From CAYJAD01 sp964371505 (lineage in GTDB: Bacteria; Desulfobacterota; Desulfovibrionia; Desulfovibrionales; Desulfovibrionaceae): a stretch of DNA of 32,643 nucleotides. The stretch covers positions 1 through 32,643 of the forward strand of contig CAYJNG010000008.1 in NCBI GenBank assembly GCA_964371505.1. The letters are read 5' to 3'. Positions 1 through 7,689 of the stretch are shown here, in pieces (position 1 is the first letter of the stretch; each line of letters opens with the position of its first letter). The notes under the pieces are model-generated. The model saw only the letters and a list, made by a program, of their open reading frames with translations. It had not been told where the DNA came from and searched no databases. A program made the translations under genes and the position numbers.

Positions 1-131
1 CCCTTGCCCCTGCGGAGCAAACAACCATATTAGGGCGGTATATTGACCACAAGACGATGAAAAAGCCTCAAGAAAACATTTTCCAAAAAATATCTAACCT
101 ACATACCTCACAATACCCACGCATAAAATGA
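1..131 (+). repeat. Direct repeat copy 1, with a reading frame open to the left edge
   Basis: This stretch recurs at 176-303 with roughly 93% identity by eye and an offset of 175 bp. Frame 3 is open from position 3 to a TGA at 129-131 (42 codons, including LGRYIDHKT and PQENIFQKISNL). It has no start inside the window, so it could be the 3' end of a gene running in from the left. I do not recognise the product. The alternative is non-coding repeat DNA. Confidence 0.6.
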
Positions 132-175
132 ATAGCATGGACGCAGAGTCACTAAAGGATAGGCCACAGCATGGC

Positions 176-303
176 CCCTTGCCCCTGCGGAGCAAACAAC
201 CATATTAGAGCGGTATATTGACCACAAGACGGTGAAAAATCCTCAAGAAAACACTTTCCAAAAAAATATCTAACCTACATACCTTCACAATACTTACGCT
301 AAA
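176..303 (+). repeat. Direct repeat copy 2, degenerate gene-end duplicate
   Basis: This is the second copy of the repeat at 1-131. In the equivalent frame it is closed upstream by TAG at 160-162 and ends early at TAA 271-273 because of a 1-nt insertion in an A-run. The visible codon changes relative to copy 1 alter amino acids (Gly to Glu, Met to Val, Lys to Asn, Ile to Thr). This suggests that at least this copy is no longer selected as protein. It reads as a decayed duplication of a gene end. Confidence 0.55.
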
Positions 304-656
304 AAAGAGTTACATAAAGCACAAAAATCACATTTATTTGAGTATCTGTACGTTTAGGGGAATGATAACTGTAAAACGTGTACCTCGCTAATGGCTACGA
401 CTGTTCTCTATGTAGATGTGCTTCTCTACATATTTTAAACCTATTATCCTGTAATGTGAGGGTAATGTAAATAAATACAACTTTTTTACTATGAATTAAT
501 CTAGACAAAGCTCTGTGCCAGTGTTATTTGCTACTTAAGGGATTCATTTTGGCTTCTCACTTTTTTGAGCTTTTCCAATTTGAAGAAAGCTAGCCTCTGC
601 TTTTTAGCATATCATATGCTAAGTGCATTAGATTACCCTTTCAACCATAGCCGTAC
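304..656. other. Gene-poor spacer
   Basis: I see no convincing gene here. The visible structures are an 8-bp hairpin at 409-432 (TATGTAGA / TCTACATA) and a short direct repeat of GTAATGT near 452-468. The reading frame that starts at 565 has no ribosome binding site and a composition unlike a protein. It is also overlapped by the better-supported TTG-start gene at 671. Confidence 0.4.
604..622. promoter_or_regulatory. Perfect palindrome, possible operator
   Basis: TTAGCATATCATATGCTAA is a perfect inverted repeat with 9-bp arms around a single C. It lies about 50 bp upstream of the TTG start at 671, where an operator would be expected for that small gene. No strong sigma70 promoter could be assigned next to it, so a regulatory role is only inferred. 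Confidence 0.4.
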
Positions 657-670
657 AGGAGTAAGCCATT

Positions 671-802
671 TTGAAAAAGTTTGCTTTTTTGCTTTTAGCA
701 TCTATAATGTTTTTAGGTTCAGTGCACGCCGTTCAAGCGCAATCTTTTCATGATTCGAAAGACATAGTCCTGCAAATTAAGGGGCTTGGTACAAGTCATT
801 GA
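671..802 (+). CDS. Small secreted peptide with TTG start, probably cut short by an in-frame TGA
   Basis: AGGAG at 657-661 precedes a TTG at 671 by 9 nt. The 43-residue product begins MKKFAFLLLASIMFLGS and continues to HAVQAQ, a classic Sec signal peptide with a likely cleavage after AQA or QAQ. That leaves a mature part of only about 20 residues. After the TGA at 800-802 the same frame stays open for 13 codons with a Gly-rich, Lys-ending tail (DGVGGTGGSDKKK) and stops at TAA 842-844. A strong terminator follows at 904. The intact gene may therefore have been 57 codons, and the TGA either a nonsense mutation or a normal end. I do not recognise a family. The longer minus-strand frame across this region (719-1063) covers the terminator and is not credible. 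Confidence 0.5.
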   Translation: MKKFAFLLLASIMFLGSVHAVQAQSFHDSKDIVLQIKGLGTSH

Positions 803-903
803 GATGGCGTAGGCGGTACCGGTGGTTCCGATAAAAAAAAGTAACTGTATGTATTTGGTGCTAACATACCAAACGCCGTAAGTAACGGTAAAAGACTCGC
901 ATT

Positions 904-938
904 GGGAGAATAGGCTATCTATTCTCCCTTTCTTTTTT
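904..938 (+). terminator. Rho-independent terminator
   Basis: A perfect 9-bp stem (GGGAGAATA 904-912, TATTCTCCC 920-928) with a 7-nt loop is followed by a T-rich run at 929-939. It closes the small gene at 671 and separates it from pepA. Confidence 0.85.
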
Positions 939-1002
939 GTTAAGCATAAATACACTGCTGAAGGCATATACAAAGAGCATAAAAATACGCTTGTTTTTAC
1001 AC

Positions 1003-1031
1003 TTGGCAAAAGGTACAAGCCCTTGTATACT
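1003..1031 (+). promoter_or_regulatory. Sigma70-type promoter for pepA
   Basis: TTGGCA (1003-1008) and TATACT (1026-1031) are separated by exactly 17 bp. The predicted start near 1038 gives a leader of about 140 nt before the pepA ATG. I saw no riboswitch fold in that leader. Confidence 0.7.
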
Positions 1032-1177
1032 GTGTCACTTTTTTGGATTAAGACTAGCTGCATGGAGATATAAATCGTAATGCAATAATAGCGCTAGTAA
1101 TGCGATATTTGCACTCATGTAGCCTTAAAATAGCATAATTGTATTGTGTGAGTTTGATTATATAAGGAGCAATTATT

Positions 1178-2680
1178 ATGGATATACGTTTTCAGGCTGG
1201 CGGCCCAGAACTTTGGAAAGCCTCAGTCATGCTTGTTTTTGCGCATAAAGGAGAGGATCCAGCTGCTTTATGCCCCGAGACAGAGTCCACCAGTCCTTGG
1301 TTTACCATAGCTCCTGGACGCAGAGATTTTTTTGGAAAAGCTGGTGAGCTTGCTTTGTTTCATGGCCACCCTGAGCAAGATATCCCGCGTGTGCTAGCCA
1401 TTGGCCTTGGAGAGCGCGAGAAGTTTTCCTTAGATGTTTTCCGCAAGGGTGTTGCTGCGGCTGTGGCGCGTTGCAAAGACATTGGCGCCGAGTCCATCTT
1501 GATTACTCTTCCTGTATTGCAAAATTTACCTTGCAACGACTTACGCTTGGTAGAGGAGAGCGTTTACGCAGCTTTGCTTGGTTTATACAGTTTTAGCTCG
1601 TTGCGTACTCCTAGTGCTGAGCAAAAAACAGACCCTCAATGGCTTGCCATAGGGTTTACTGGTGAACATGTGCCCGATGCTGAGCATGCAGCTGCAAGAC
1701 GTGGTGAGCGTGCAGCCCATGGTGTTATTTTAGCACGTACTTTGGCCAATACGCCTCCTAATATTTTGCCTCCCATGGCCCTTGCCACGGCAGCACAAAA
1801 TATGGCTAAGACAGAGGGTATAGCTTGCACCGTGCTCGGTGAGCAAGCATTGCAAGAGCTAGGATGCAATACCCTTTTGGCTGTGGGGCAAGGCTCAAGT
1901 CAAGAAACTTGTATGGTCATCATGGAACATGCTCCTGCAGGGCATGAAGAAGAGAATCCCATTGTGTTTATAGGCAAGGGGCTTACTTTTGATTCCGGCG
2001 GTATTAGCTTAAAGCCAGCAGCCAATATGCATCACATGAAAAGCGATATGTCTGGCGCGGCAGCGGTGGTAGGTGCCATGCAAGCCATTGCGCAAAATGA
2101 TGTACAGCGCCGTGTCATTGGCGTCATTGCCTGCGCAGAAAACATGCCTGGCGGCTCCGCCATGCGCCCTGGAGACGTGGTAAAATCTCTTTCGGGTAAG
2201 ACCGTGGAAATTTTAAATACTGATGCTGAAGGTCGCTTAGCTTTATGCGATGCCATAACCTATGCGCAGCAGCAATGGAAGCCGGCCTTTATGGTGGATA
2301 TAGCCACCCTTACCGGCGCTTGTGCTGTGGCTTTGGGTACGGAAATGGCGGGCTTATTCACTGATGATACAGCACTTTGTGATGAAATAATGTCCATTGG
2401 CAAAGTTGTGGGTGATAATTATTGGCCCTTACCTTTGTGGGATTCGTATAGCGACGGGCTAAAAAGCGAAGTGGCCGACATAGCCCATATGGGCGCTCGT
2501 GAAGGTGGAGCCATCTCTGCAGCTTTATATCTTAAAGCTTTTGTGGATGAGGGCACACGTTGGGCCCACTTAGATATTGCTGGTAGTGATTGGGCTTTTA
2601 AAAAGACTCCTCTTGCACCTGTTGGCGCCATTGGTTTTGGCGTGCGCACTTTAATAGAATTAGTACGAGGCAACATATAA
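1178..2680 (+). CDS. pepA: Leucyl aminopeptidase (M17 family)
   Basis: This is a 500-residue cytosolic M17 aminopeptidase, close to the usual bacterial length of about 500. It removes N-terminal residues from peptides using two divalent metal ions. The family metal ligands are all visible with correct spacing: Lys267 and Asp272 in GKGLTFDSGG, Asp290 in KSDMSG, Asp349 and Glu351 in the signature NTDAEGRL. The N-terminal half is the less conserved regulatory domain. The ATG at 1178 has AAGGAG 9 nt upstream. The stop codon overlaps the next start (TAATG at 2678-2682), so translation is probably coupled to cobA-hemD. There is no obvious biochemical link between the two products. Confidence 0.97.
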   Translation: MDIRFQAGGPELWKASVMLVFAHKGEDPAALCPETESTSPWFTIAPGRRDFFGKAGELALFHGHPEQDIPRVLAIGLGEREKFSLDVFRKGVAAAVARCKDIGAESILITLPVLQNLPCNDLRLVEESVYAALLGLYSFSSLRTPSAEQKTDPQWLAIGFTGEHVPDAEHAAARRGERAAHGVILARTLANTPPNILPPMALATAAQNMAKTEGIACTVLGEQALQELGCNTLLAVGQGSSQETCMVIMEHAPAGHEEENPIVFIGKGLTFDSGGISLKPAANMHHMKSDMSGAAAVVGAMQAIAQNDVQRRVIGVIACAENMPGGSAMRPGDVVKSLSGKTVEILNTDAEGRLALCDAITYAQQQWKPAFMVDIATLTGACAVALGTEMAGLFTDDTALCDEIMSIGKVVGDNYWPLPLWDSYSDGLKSEVADIAHMGAREGGAISAALYLKAFVDEGTRWAHLDIAGSDWAFKKTPLAPVGAIGFGVRTLIELVRGNI

Positions 2681-4188
2681 TGAAAGTATACCTTATAGGA
2701 GCCGGCCCCGGCGATATGGGGCTTTTGACGCTGAAAGGCAAGGCTATTTTAGAAAAAGCTGATGTTATCGTGTATGATGCTTTGGCCAATGCTGATATGC
2801 TCAATTTTGCGCGTCCTGAGGCTGAGATTATTTATGTGGGTAAGCGTGCTAATAATCATGCTTTACCTCAAGACGGTATTAATGCGCTTATCGTTGAAAA
2901 AGCTAAAGAGGGCAAGATTGTAGCGCGCCTTAAGGGTGGCGACCCCTATATCTTTGGGCGCGGCGGTGAAGAGGCAGAAGAATTGCTTGAAGCTGGTGTA
3001 CCTTTTGAAGAAGTACCTGGCATTTCCAGCACCATAGCCGGCCCAGCGTATGCAGGTATTCCGCTTACACACCGTTCCTTCGCTTCTTCTGTTACGCTCA
3101 TTACAGGGCATGAAAATCCAGATAAGCCTGGCTCTGTGCATAATTGGGATGCTTTGGCTCGTTCTGCATCCACCTTGGTTTTTGTTATGGGCATGAAAAA
3201 TCTGCCTGAGATTGCTAAAAATCTTATGGCTGCCGGTATGGATGCCAATACGCCTGCAGCTCTTGTGCATTGGGGCACCACCGCGCACCATCGCTCTTTG
3301 GCGGCTACCCTTGGTACGCTGCATGAAGAAGGGCAAAAGCAAGGTTTTACCAATCCTTCCGTCATTGTGGTGGGGCATGTGGTGACCTTGCGTGATAAGC
3401 TGAACTGGTTTGAGCAAAAGCCTTTATTGGGTAAAGGCATTGTGGTTACGCGCGCTCGTGAGCAAGCGAGTGGGCTTGCCCAGTCTTTGGCAGAACTTGG
3501 CGCACATGTTATTCAATTTCCTACCATTGAAATTCACGAGCTGGAAGATTTCAGCCAAGTGGATGCGCGTATTAAAGAGCTTGATAGTTATCAATGGCTT
3601 GTGTTTACATCTGTCAATGGAGTGAAGCACTTTTGGAAACGCTTGCAAAAGCATGGGTTGGATTCTAGAGCCATTTTCGGGAAAAAAGTTGCCGCTATTG
3701 GACCTGCCACGGCGGATATTTTGCGTGAGCGTGGCATTGAGCCGGACTTTATCCCTGCGCGCTATGTGGCAGAGGGTGTGGTGGAAGGCATGCTATCCAT
3801 GGGTATGAAAGGGCAGAGGATTTTACTCCCCCGTGCCATGGAAGCTCGCGAAGTGTTACCAGAAGCTTTGCGTGAAGCAGGGGCTACGGTGGACGTGCTT
3901 GCCATGTACGAAACCAAGCCTGCAGGGGTGAAAAAAGATGCCGTGATGGAAGCCTTGGCTCAAGGGCAATTACATTGCGTGACTTTTGGCTCCTCTTCCA
4001 CCGTGGATAATTTCCTTTCCTTGGTGGATGTGGAAACCATGAAAAAACACCCAGAAGTGCAATTGGCAGCCATAGGCCCCATTACAGCTAAAACATTAGA
4101 AAAGCATGGGCTCCCCTGCCATATCCAACCGGAGGATTATACTATCCCTGCCTTGGTGGATACTTTGGTGGAAAAATTCTCTAAGTAA
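2680..4188 (+). CDS. cobA-hemD: Uroporphyrinogen-III C-methyltransferase / uroporphyrinogen-III synthase fusion
   Basis: This is a two-domain enzyme of 502 residues. Residues 1-245 are an SAM-dependent uroporphyrinogen-III methyltransferase (SUMT): GAGPGD at 7-12, GGDPYIFGRGGEE at 86-98 and VPGISS follow in order. Residues about 250-500 are a uroporphyrinogen-III synthase (HemD) domain beginning KGIVVTRAREQASGL. The protein would cyclise hydroxymethylbilane and then methylate the product to precorrin-2. That feeds siroheme, cobalamin and, in sulfate reducers, siroheme-dependent heme synthesis. The fusion is common in Desulfovibrio and clostridia. It overlaps pepA by 1 nt, and a strong terminator follows, so the two genes form one operon. 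Confidence 0.95.
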   Translation: MKVYLIGAGPGDMGLLTLKGKAILEKADVIVYDALANADMLNFARPEAEIIYVGKRANNHALPQDGINALIVEKAKEGKIVARLKGGDPYIFGRGGEEAEELLEAGVPFEEVPGISSTIAGPAYAGIPLTHRSFASSVTLITGHENPDKPGSVHNWDALARSASTLVFVMGMKNLPEIAKNLMAAGMDANTPAALVHWGTTAHHRSLAATLGTLHEEGQKQGFTNPSVIVVGHVVTLRDKLNWFEQKPLLGKGIVVTRAREQASGLAQSLAELGAHVIQFPTIEIHELEDFSQVDARIKELDSYQWLVFTSVNGVKHFWKRLQKHGLDSRAIFGKKVAAIGPATADILRERGIEPDFIPARYVAEGVVEGMLSMGMKGQRILLPRAMEAREVLPEALREAGATVDVLAMYETKPAGVKKDAVMEALAQGQLHCVTFGSSSTVDNFLSLVDVETMKKHPEVQLAAIGPITAKTLEKHGLPCHIQPEDYTIPALVDTLVEKFSK

Positions 4189-4234
4189 TCACAGCAGTAG
4201 TATTCCCTTTATTTCTACTATTTTTTTATGTTTT

Positions 4235-4275
4235 AATCCCCTGTGTAGCATTTACACAGGGGATTTATCGTTTTT
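4235..4275 (+). terminator. Terminator after cobA-hemD
   Basis: A perfect 13-bp stem (4235-4247 with 4253-4265, loop GCATT) contains CCCCTGTG / CACAGGGG. It is followed by a short T-run after TATCG. A T7 run also lies just upstream on the plus strand. Confidence 0.8.
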
Positions 4276-4720
4276 GGTATTTGTAAAAAAAACGACTATG
4301 AACTGGGCATGCTTTCATTTTGACAGGTGTAAATACCTCAGGCAAAAAATATGTACCTATCTTTAAAAAGCAGGGCTTTAACTTTTTCACATCATAAGCA
4401 AGTTTTTACGTAGTGAAGAAGCTTCGTAAGCTATGGCTTATAAGGTGTGAAGTGCCGTATTACTTGCTACTGCTTTTCTTCCAAATGGTTTGTAATGCAG
4501 AGTACTATTGTGCAGAAAACGGGAAAATACTACAATATGTCAAAATGTTAAGAAAATTGTAACATTTTTTCACAAGCGATAAAATTTTTTTTTGTAGCCT
4601 TGTGGTTATTTTTGTTTTTATTTTTATGCACATAGTTTAAAATACGAGTAAAATACTATGTTTTAATGCAGAACATAGCTTGTGCTTTTTTGTAATAGCA
4701 TTATATTAAAAAGGTATTGG
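4276..4720 (+). other. Structured, AT-rich spacer upstream of the sensor kinase
   Basis: I see no gene here. Positions 4386-4451 can fold into a long hairpin: 14 bp with a 2-nt bulge (TTCACA...TAAGC with GCTTAT..GGTGTGAA) enclosing an inner TTACG/CGTAA stem, but no T-run follows. Further on, ACATAGT (4630-4636) and ACTATGT (4655-4661) form an inverted pair. TTTTTATGCA..CATAG and TTTTAATGCA..ACATAG form a direct pair around 4621-4679. These could be binding sites for a regulator of the kinase gene. Confidence 0.4.
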
Positions 4721-7102
4721 ATGATTTTTACGGGGAGAGAGTTTTTGAGTATTTTATTTAAAATTTTATTGCCTGTTCTGCTTATTGCAGCAGCAGGGCT
4801 TTTTGGCTCTACATTATATACTTATGATAAAAGTATGGAGTCTTTGCAGGAAAATTCTACCTCCTTACAAAAGATGGCCATTGCCAATGCGCTGGTGGAG
4901 TTGGATGCCGGCCTTGAGTTTAATATTCTTAATGCCATATCCCTTTCTCAAACCGGTATCTTACAGCCCTATTTTTCTGACGATATGCAATTGCGTCGAG
5001 CTTATGCCGCAGATACGCAAAGTCGTATCGTGAATATGAAAAACACTTATCACTATGTGGCTCTTGGTGTGGTAGATGTAAATGGTATAACACTTGCTCA
5101 CACTCATGACGCTTTTTTAGGGCGTGATGTCTCTCAAAGGCAATTTTTTAAAGATGCCATGCAAGGCAAGATTGGTATAAGCGCGCCTTTTAAAGATTAT
5201 TATAAAGATTTTGCGGTATATATTGTAGCTTCACCTGTACACAGCGTGGTTACCAATGAAATTATTGGCGTTGTGTATAATGTCTCTCGCATTGCAGACA
5301 CCATGAGTGAACGTATGCTTTTAGGCAAGAAGGGTTTTCTTTTTGTGGCTGATAAGAGAGGAAATATTTTTATCCATAAAAGCAGTGCGGAAGTTCACAA
5401 AACCAATTTGTACGATTGTGATTGGGGCCGTGAAATCATGGAAAAGAAAAAAGGCCGCATTGAATTTTCTGTTTATGGTGAAGAAAAGGTAGCCTATTAT
5501 GATGTCTTGCCAGAATCAGGATGGATAGCTGTAGCCGTGCGTGATGTAGAAGAGCTTTCCGCCCGAACCGCTGAGGTACGTTATAATGTATTGCTCTTTG
5601 CCATTGTCATTCTCGCACTTTTAGGACTCACTATCTATTATTACGTGAAGCATATTGTGGATGCGTTGCTTGTGGCAGTGCGTTATGCAGACCAAATTTC
5701 CAAAGGCACTCTTGATAATGATTTGGACCTTGGCTCTACTAAAAATGCTTTTTGGCAAAACATACTTTCTAAGCTTATGTACTGGCAAAAGTGCTTGAAT
5801 AAGGACTCGGCAAATCAAGAAGAGGGCGCCATTCAAAATTTGAACGCTTTTAAACGGCGCGATGAAATTGGCGTGCTCTACACAGCTTTGCAAACCATGG
5901 TGCAATCCATGCGCAGTATGGTGTGTAAAGCCCACGAAGCTAATCGAATGAAGAGCGAATTTTTGGCCAATATGAGCCATGAAATACGCACCCCTCTTAA
6001 TGCTATTTTAGGTTTTGCGCATTTATGGCTTAATAGCTATGAAGATGAGGCAAAAAAACGTGACTATGTAGAAAAAATTCAATCTTCCGGCAAAAATCTT
6101 CTTGGTATTTTAAATAATATTTTAGATACGTCTAAAATTGAAGCTGGCATGTTTGAATTGGATGATATTCATTTCAACTTACATGATGTTATTAATCAGT
6201 CATGCGAAATGCATAAAGAGTCTGCGCATGAGAAGCGTTTGCACTTTAGCTTTACCATGGATGAAACCATGGAGAAAAACTTTAATGGCGATGCGGTTCG
6301 CATAGGGCAAGTACTGAATAATTTGCTGGATAATGCTATTAAATTTACTGAACAGGGCAGTGTATCCTTGCGTTGCAGGCCAGGTAATGACTTTTTGCAA
6401 GGTCATGTACCGCCACCAGACACCGTGCCTGTGTGTATACAAATTATTGATACAGGCGTGGGTTTTTCCAAAGAGCAAGAGCAACTTATATTTACGGCAT
6501 TTTCTCAGGCGGATGCTTCCATTACGCGTCGCTTTGGTGGCATAGGCCTCGGGCTAGCCATTAGTAGGCATATTATTCATCATATGGGTGGTTTCTTACA
6601 TGTGGAAAGCATTCTTGGGCAAGGAACTGCTTTTAGCATAGTGCTTTTCTTGCGCCCTGCTGAAGAGACCCATGCTTTGGAAGAAATAGCTCAAGATGAG
6701 CCTTCAATGCACGTCAATTTGCAAGGTAAGCGCATTCTTGTGGTGGAAGACAATATGATAAATCAACTTATCATAGAAGAGCTTTTACTCATTACAGAAG
6801 CTACAGTTGTTATGGCAGATAATGGTCAGATAGCTGTAGATATAATCGCGCAGCAATGCTTTGACCTTATCCTTATGGATGTACAGATGCCTGTTATGGA
6901 TGGCATTGAAGCCACAAAAATCATACGACAAACGTACTCAAAGGAAGACTTACCCATCATAGCTGTTACAGCTAATGCTCTTAAAGAAGATAAAGAGAAT
7001 GGCATTGCTGCCGGCCTTAATGATTATCTTACAAAGCCTGTTGATCCTAAAAACTTAATGTTTGTCCTCCATCATTGGTTGAAGGAAAAAGTTTCTTCAT
7101 AA
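4721..7102 (+). CDS. Membrane-bound hybrid sensor histidine kinase (Cache-HAMP-HisKA-HATPase-REC)
   Basis: The protein has 793 residues counted from ATG 4721. The first membrane helix spans about 10-31. A periplasmic Cache-like sensor (about 35-285, with VALGVVDVNGITLAHTHD and GRDVSQRQFF) follows, then a second helix (290-312) and a HAMP-like linker. HisKA has the phospho-His at 420 in MSHEIRTPLN. The ATPase domain has an N box (NNLLDNAIKFTEQG), DTGVGF and GGIGLGLAIS near 606. The C-terminal receiver has its acceptor Asp at 720 in LILMDVQMPVMDG. There is no Hpt or output domain, so phosphate must pass to an unlinked partner or the receiver acts internally. The ligand cannot be inferred. The start is uncertain: GTG 4682 extends the frame but lacks a binding site, and TTG 4746 after GGGGAGAG is a fair alternative. 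Confidence 0.92.
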   Translation: MIFTGREFLSILFKILLPVLLIAAAGLFGSTLYTYDKSMESLQENSTSLQKMAIANALVELDAGLEFNILNAISLSQTGILQPYFSDDMQLRRAYAADTQSRIVNMKNTYHYVALGVVDVNGITLAHTHDAFLGRDVSQRQFFKDAMQGKIGISAPFKDYYKDFAVYIVASPVHSVVTNEIIGVVYNVSRIADTMSERMLLGKKGFLFVADKRGNIFIHKSSAEVHKTNLYDCDWGREIMEKKKGRIEFSVYGEEKVAYYDVLPESGWIAVAVRDVEELSARTAEVRYNVLLFAIVILALLGLTIYYYVKHIVDALLVAVRYADQISKGTLDNDLDLGSTKNAFWQNILSKLMYWQKCLNKDSANQEEGAIQNLNAFKRRDEIGVLYTALQTMVQSMRSMVCKAHEANRMKSEFLANMSHEIRTPLNAILGFAHLWLNSYEDEAKKRDYVEKIQSSGKNLLGILNNILDTSKIEAGMFELDDIHFNLHDVINQSCEMHKESAHEKRLHFSFTMDETMEKNFNGDAVRIGQVLNNLLDNAIKFTEQGSVSLRCRPGNDFLQGHVPPPDTVPVCIQIIDTGVGFSKEQEQLIFTAFSQADASITRRFGGIGLGLAISRHIIHHMGGFLHVESILGQGTAFSIVLFLRPAEETHALEEIAQDEPSMHVNLQGKRILVVEDNMINQLIIEELLLITEATVVMADNGQIAVDIIAQQCFDLILMDVQMPVMDGIEATKIIRQTYSKEDLPIIAVTANALKEDKENGIAAGLNDYLTKPVDPKNLMFVLHHWLKEKVSS

Positions 7103-7161
7103 AAAAGTCTGTCACTATGCGCTCTGCAGCTTGCATTTGAACGCATAGTGACAGACTTTTT
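7102..7161 (+). terminator. Very strong terminator after the sensor kinase
   Basis: A perfect 20-bp stem (7102-7121 with 7142-7161) has an A5 left end and a T5 right end around GTCTGTCACTATGCG, with a 20-nt loop. It begins in the stop codon of the kinase gene. The A/T symmetry means it could work in both directions. Confidence 0.88.
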
Positions 7162-7182
7162 CACACCTCATTTCACGTTTTT

Positions 7183-7304
7183 CAAATTGTTCTTTGAGCG
7201 ACAATTTGGAAGAATCTTTGTGATTATCTGCGCATATTTTTATAACATTCTGTTTTAATTCGTAATAAAAAAATCAAATATTTGTTTTCACAAATATCTT
7301 TTTT
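7183..7304 (+). other. Two-hairpin intergenic element, possible small RNA
   Basis: CAAATTGT (7183-7190) pairs with ACAATTTG (7201-7208). Seventy bases on, ATATTTGT (7278-7285) pairs with ACAAATAT (7290-7297) and is followed by CTTTTTT, which looks like a weak terminator. The span lies between the kinase terminator and the promoter of the duplicated peptide genes and has no reading frame. A small RNA is possible. I found no clear promoter for it. Confidence 0.3.
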
Positions 7305-7338
7305 GCTTGCATTTTTTTCTTATTCTTTGCTAGTGTCT

Positions 7339-7367
7339 TTGTATCGGGCTTTGGCTACAGATATATA
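7339..7367 (+). promoter_or_regulatory. Promoter of the duplicated 28-residue peptide genes
   Basis: TTGTAT (7339-7344) and TATATA (7362-7367) are separated by 17 bp and preceded by a long A/T-rich, UP-element-like tract. The predicted start near 7374 leaves about 38 nt of leader before the first ATG. Confidence 0.55.
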
Positions 7368-7411
7368 AATTAGCTAGATGCCCTAAATAACACTATTTTT
7401 AGGAGAGAGAT

Positions 7412-7498
7412 ATGAAAAACGAAAAGATTGTTTACGCTGTATTTGCTTTTTGGAGCCTTGTAATGGCTTCTGGTATTGCTAGCCACGTTTTAGCGTAA
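7412..7498 (+). CDS. 28-residue single-helix peptide, tandem copy 1
   Basis: A strong AGGAGAGAG site precedes ATG 7412. The product has 28 residues: a charged head (MKNEKIVY) followed by one hydrophobic helix (AVFAFWSLVMASG, ending SHVLA). Two lysines at the N-terminus predict an N-in, single-pass membrane peptide. The ending VLA also resembles a signal-peptidase site with nothing after it. A second copy starts 101 bp downstream with an identical protein sequence. I do not recognise the family. Possibilities are a small subunit of a membrane complex, a type I toxin-like peptide (such loci are often tandem) or an orphan signal-like peptide. Gene reality is well supported by the silent-only divergence from copy 2. 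Confidence 0.75.
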   Translation: MKNEKIVYAVFAFWSLVMASGIASHVLA

Positions 7499-7512
7499 TT
7501 GAGGAGAGAGAT

Positions 7513-7599
7513 ATGAAAAACGAAAAGATTGTTTATGCAGTATTTGCTTTTTGGAGCCTTGTAATGGCTTCTGGTATTGCCAGTCACGTTTTAGCGTAA
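7513..7599 (+). CDS. 28-residue single-helix peptide, tandem copy 2
   Basis: This encodes exactly the same 28 residues as the copy at 7412. Within the coding region the two differ at four positions, all third bases and all synonymous: Tyr TAC/TAT, Ala GCT/GCA, Ala GCT/GCC and Ser AGC/AGT. The binding site is duplicated too, since GAGGAGAGAGAT lies just before the ATG. The spacer between the genes is 14 nt, so both are read from the promoter at 7339 and end at the terminator at 7650. The same functional options apply as for copy 1. Differences at silent sites argue against an assembly duplicate. Confidence 0.75.
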   Translation: MKNEKIVYAVFAFWSLVMASGIASHVLA

Positions 7600-7649
7600 T
7601 CCTTCCTTAGTATTTTATTTTGTAGGCTCACACGGCCTCAGGATAACAT

Positions 7650-7689
7650 AATACCCTCACCTCAAAAAGGTGGGGGTATTATTTTTTTT
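7650..7689 (+). terminator. Terminator after the tandem peptide genes
   Basis: A 13-bp stem (7650-7662 with 7668-7680, one T-G wobble, loop CAAAA) is followed by eight T residues at 7682-7689. Confidence 0.9.

Noticed and set aside
800..844. TGA as selenocysteine codon in the small secreted gene
   Set aside because: No clear SECIS-like hairpin follows at the right distance, and a secreted 57-residue peptide is not a known selenoprotein type.
719..1063. Minus-strand 114-residue frame
   Set aside because: It spans the terminator at 904 and the better-supported TTG gene, has no binding site and shows no domain-like sequence.
2863..3440. Two long minus-strand frames of 184 and 164 residues
   Set aside because: Both lie inside cobA-hemD, whose motifs are unambiguous; they are antisense shadows.
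7412..7599. Duplicated peptide genes as an assembly artefact
   Set aside because: The copies differ at four silent sites and in the bases before the binding site, so they are distinct loci.
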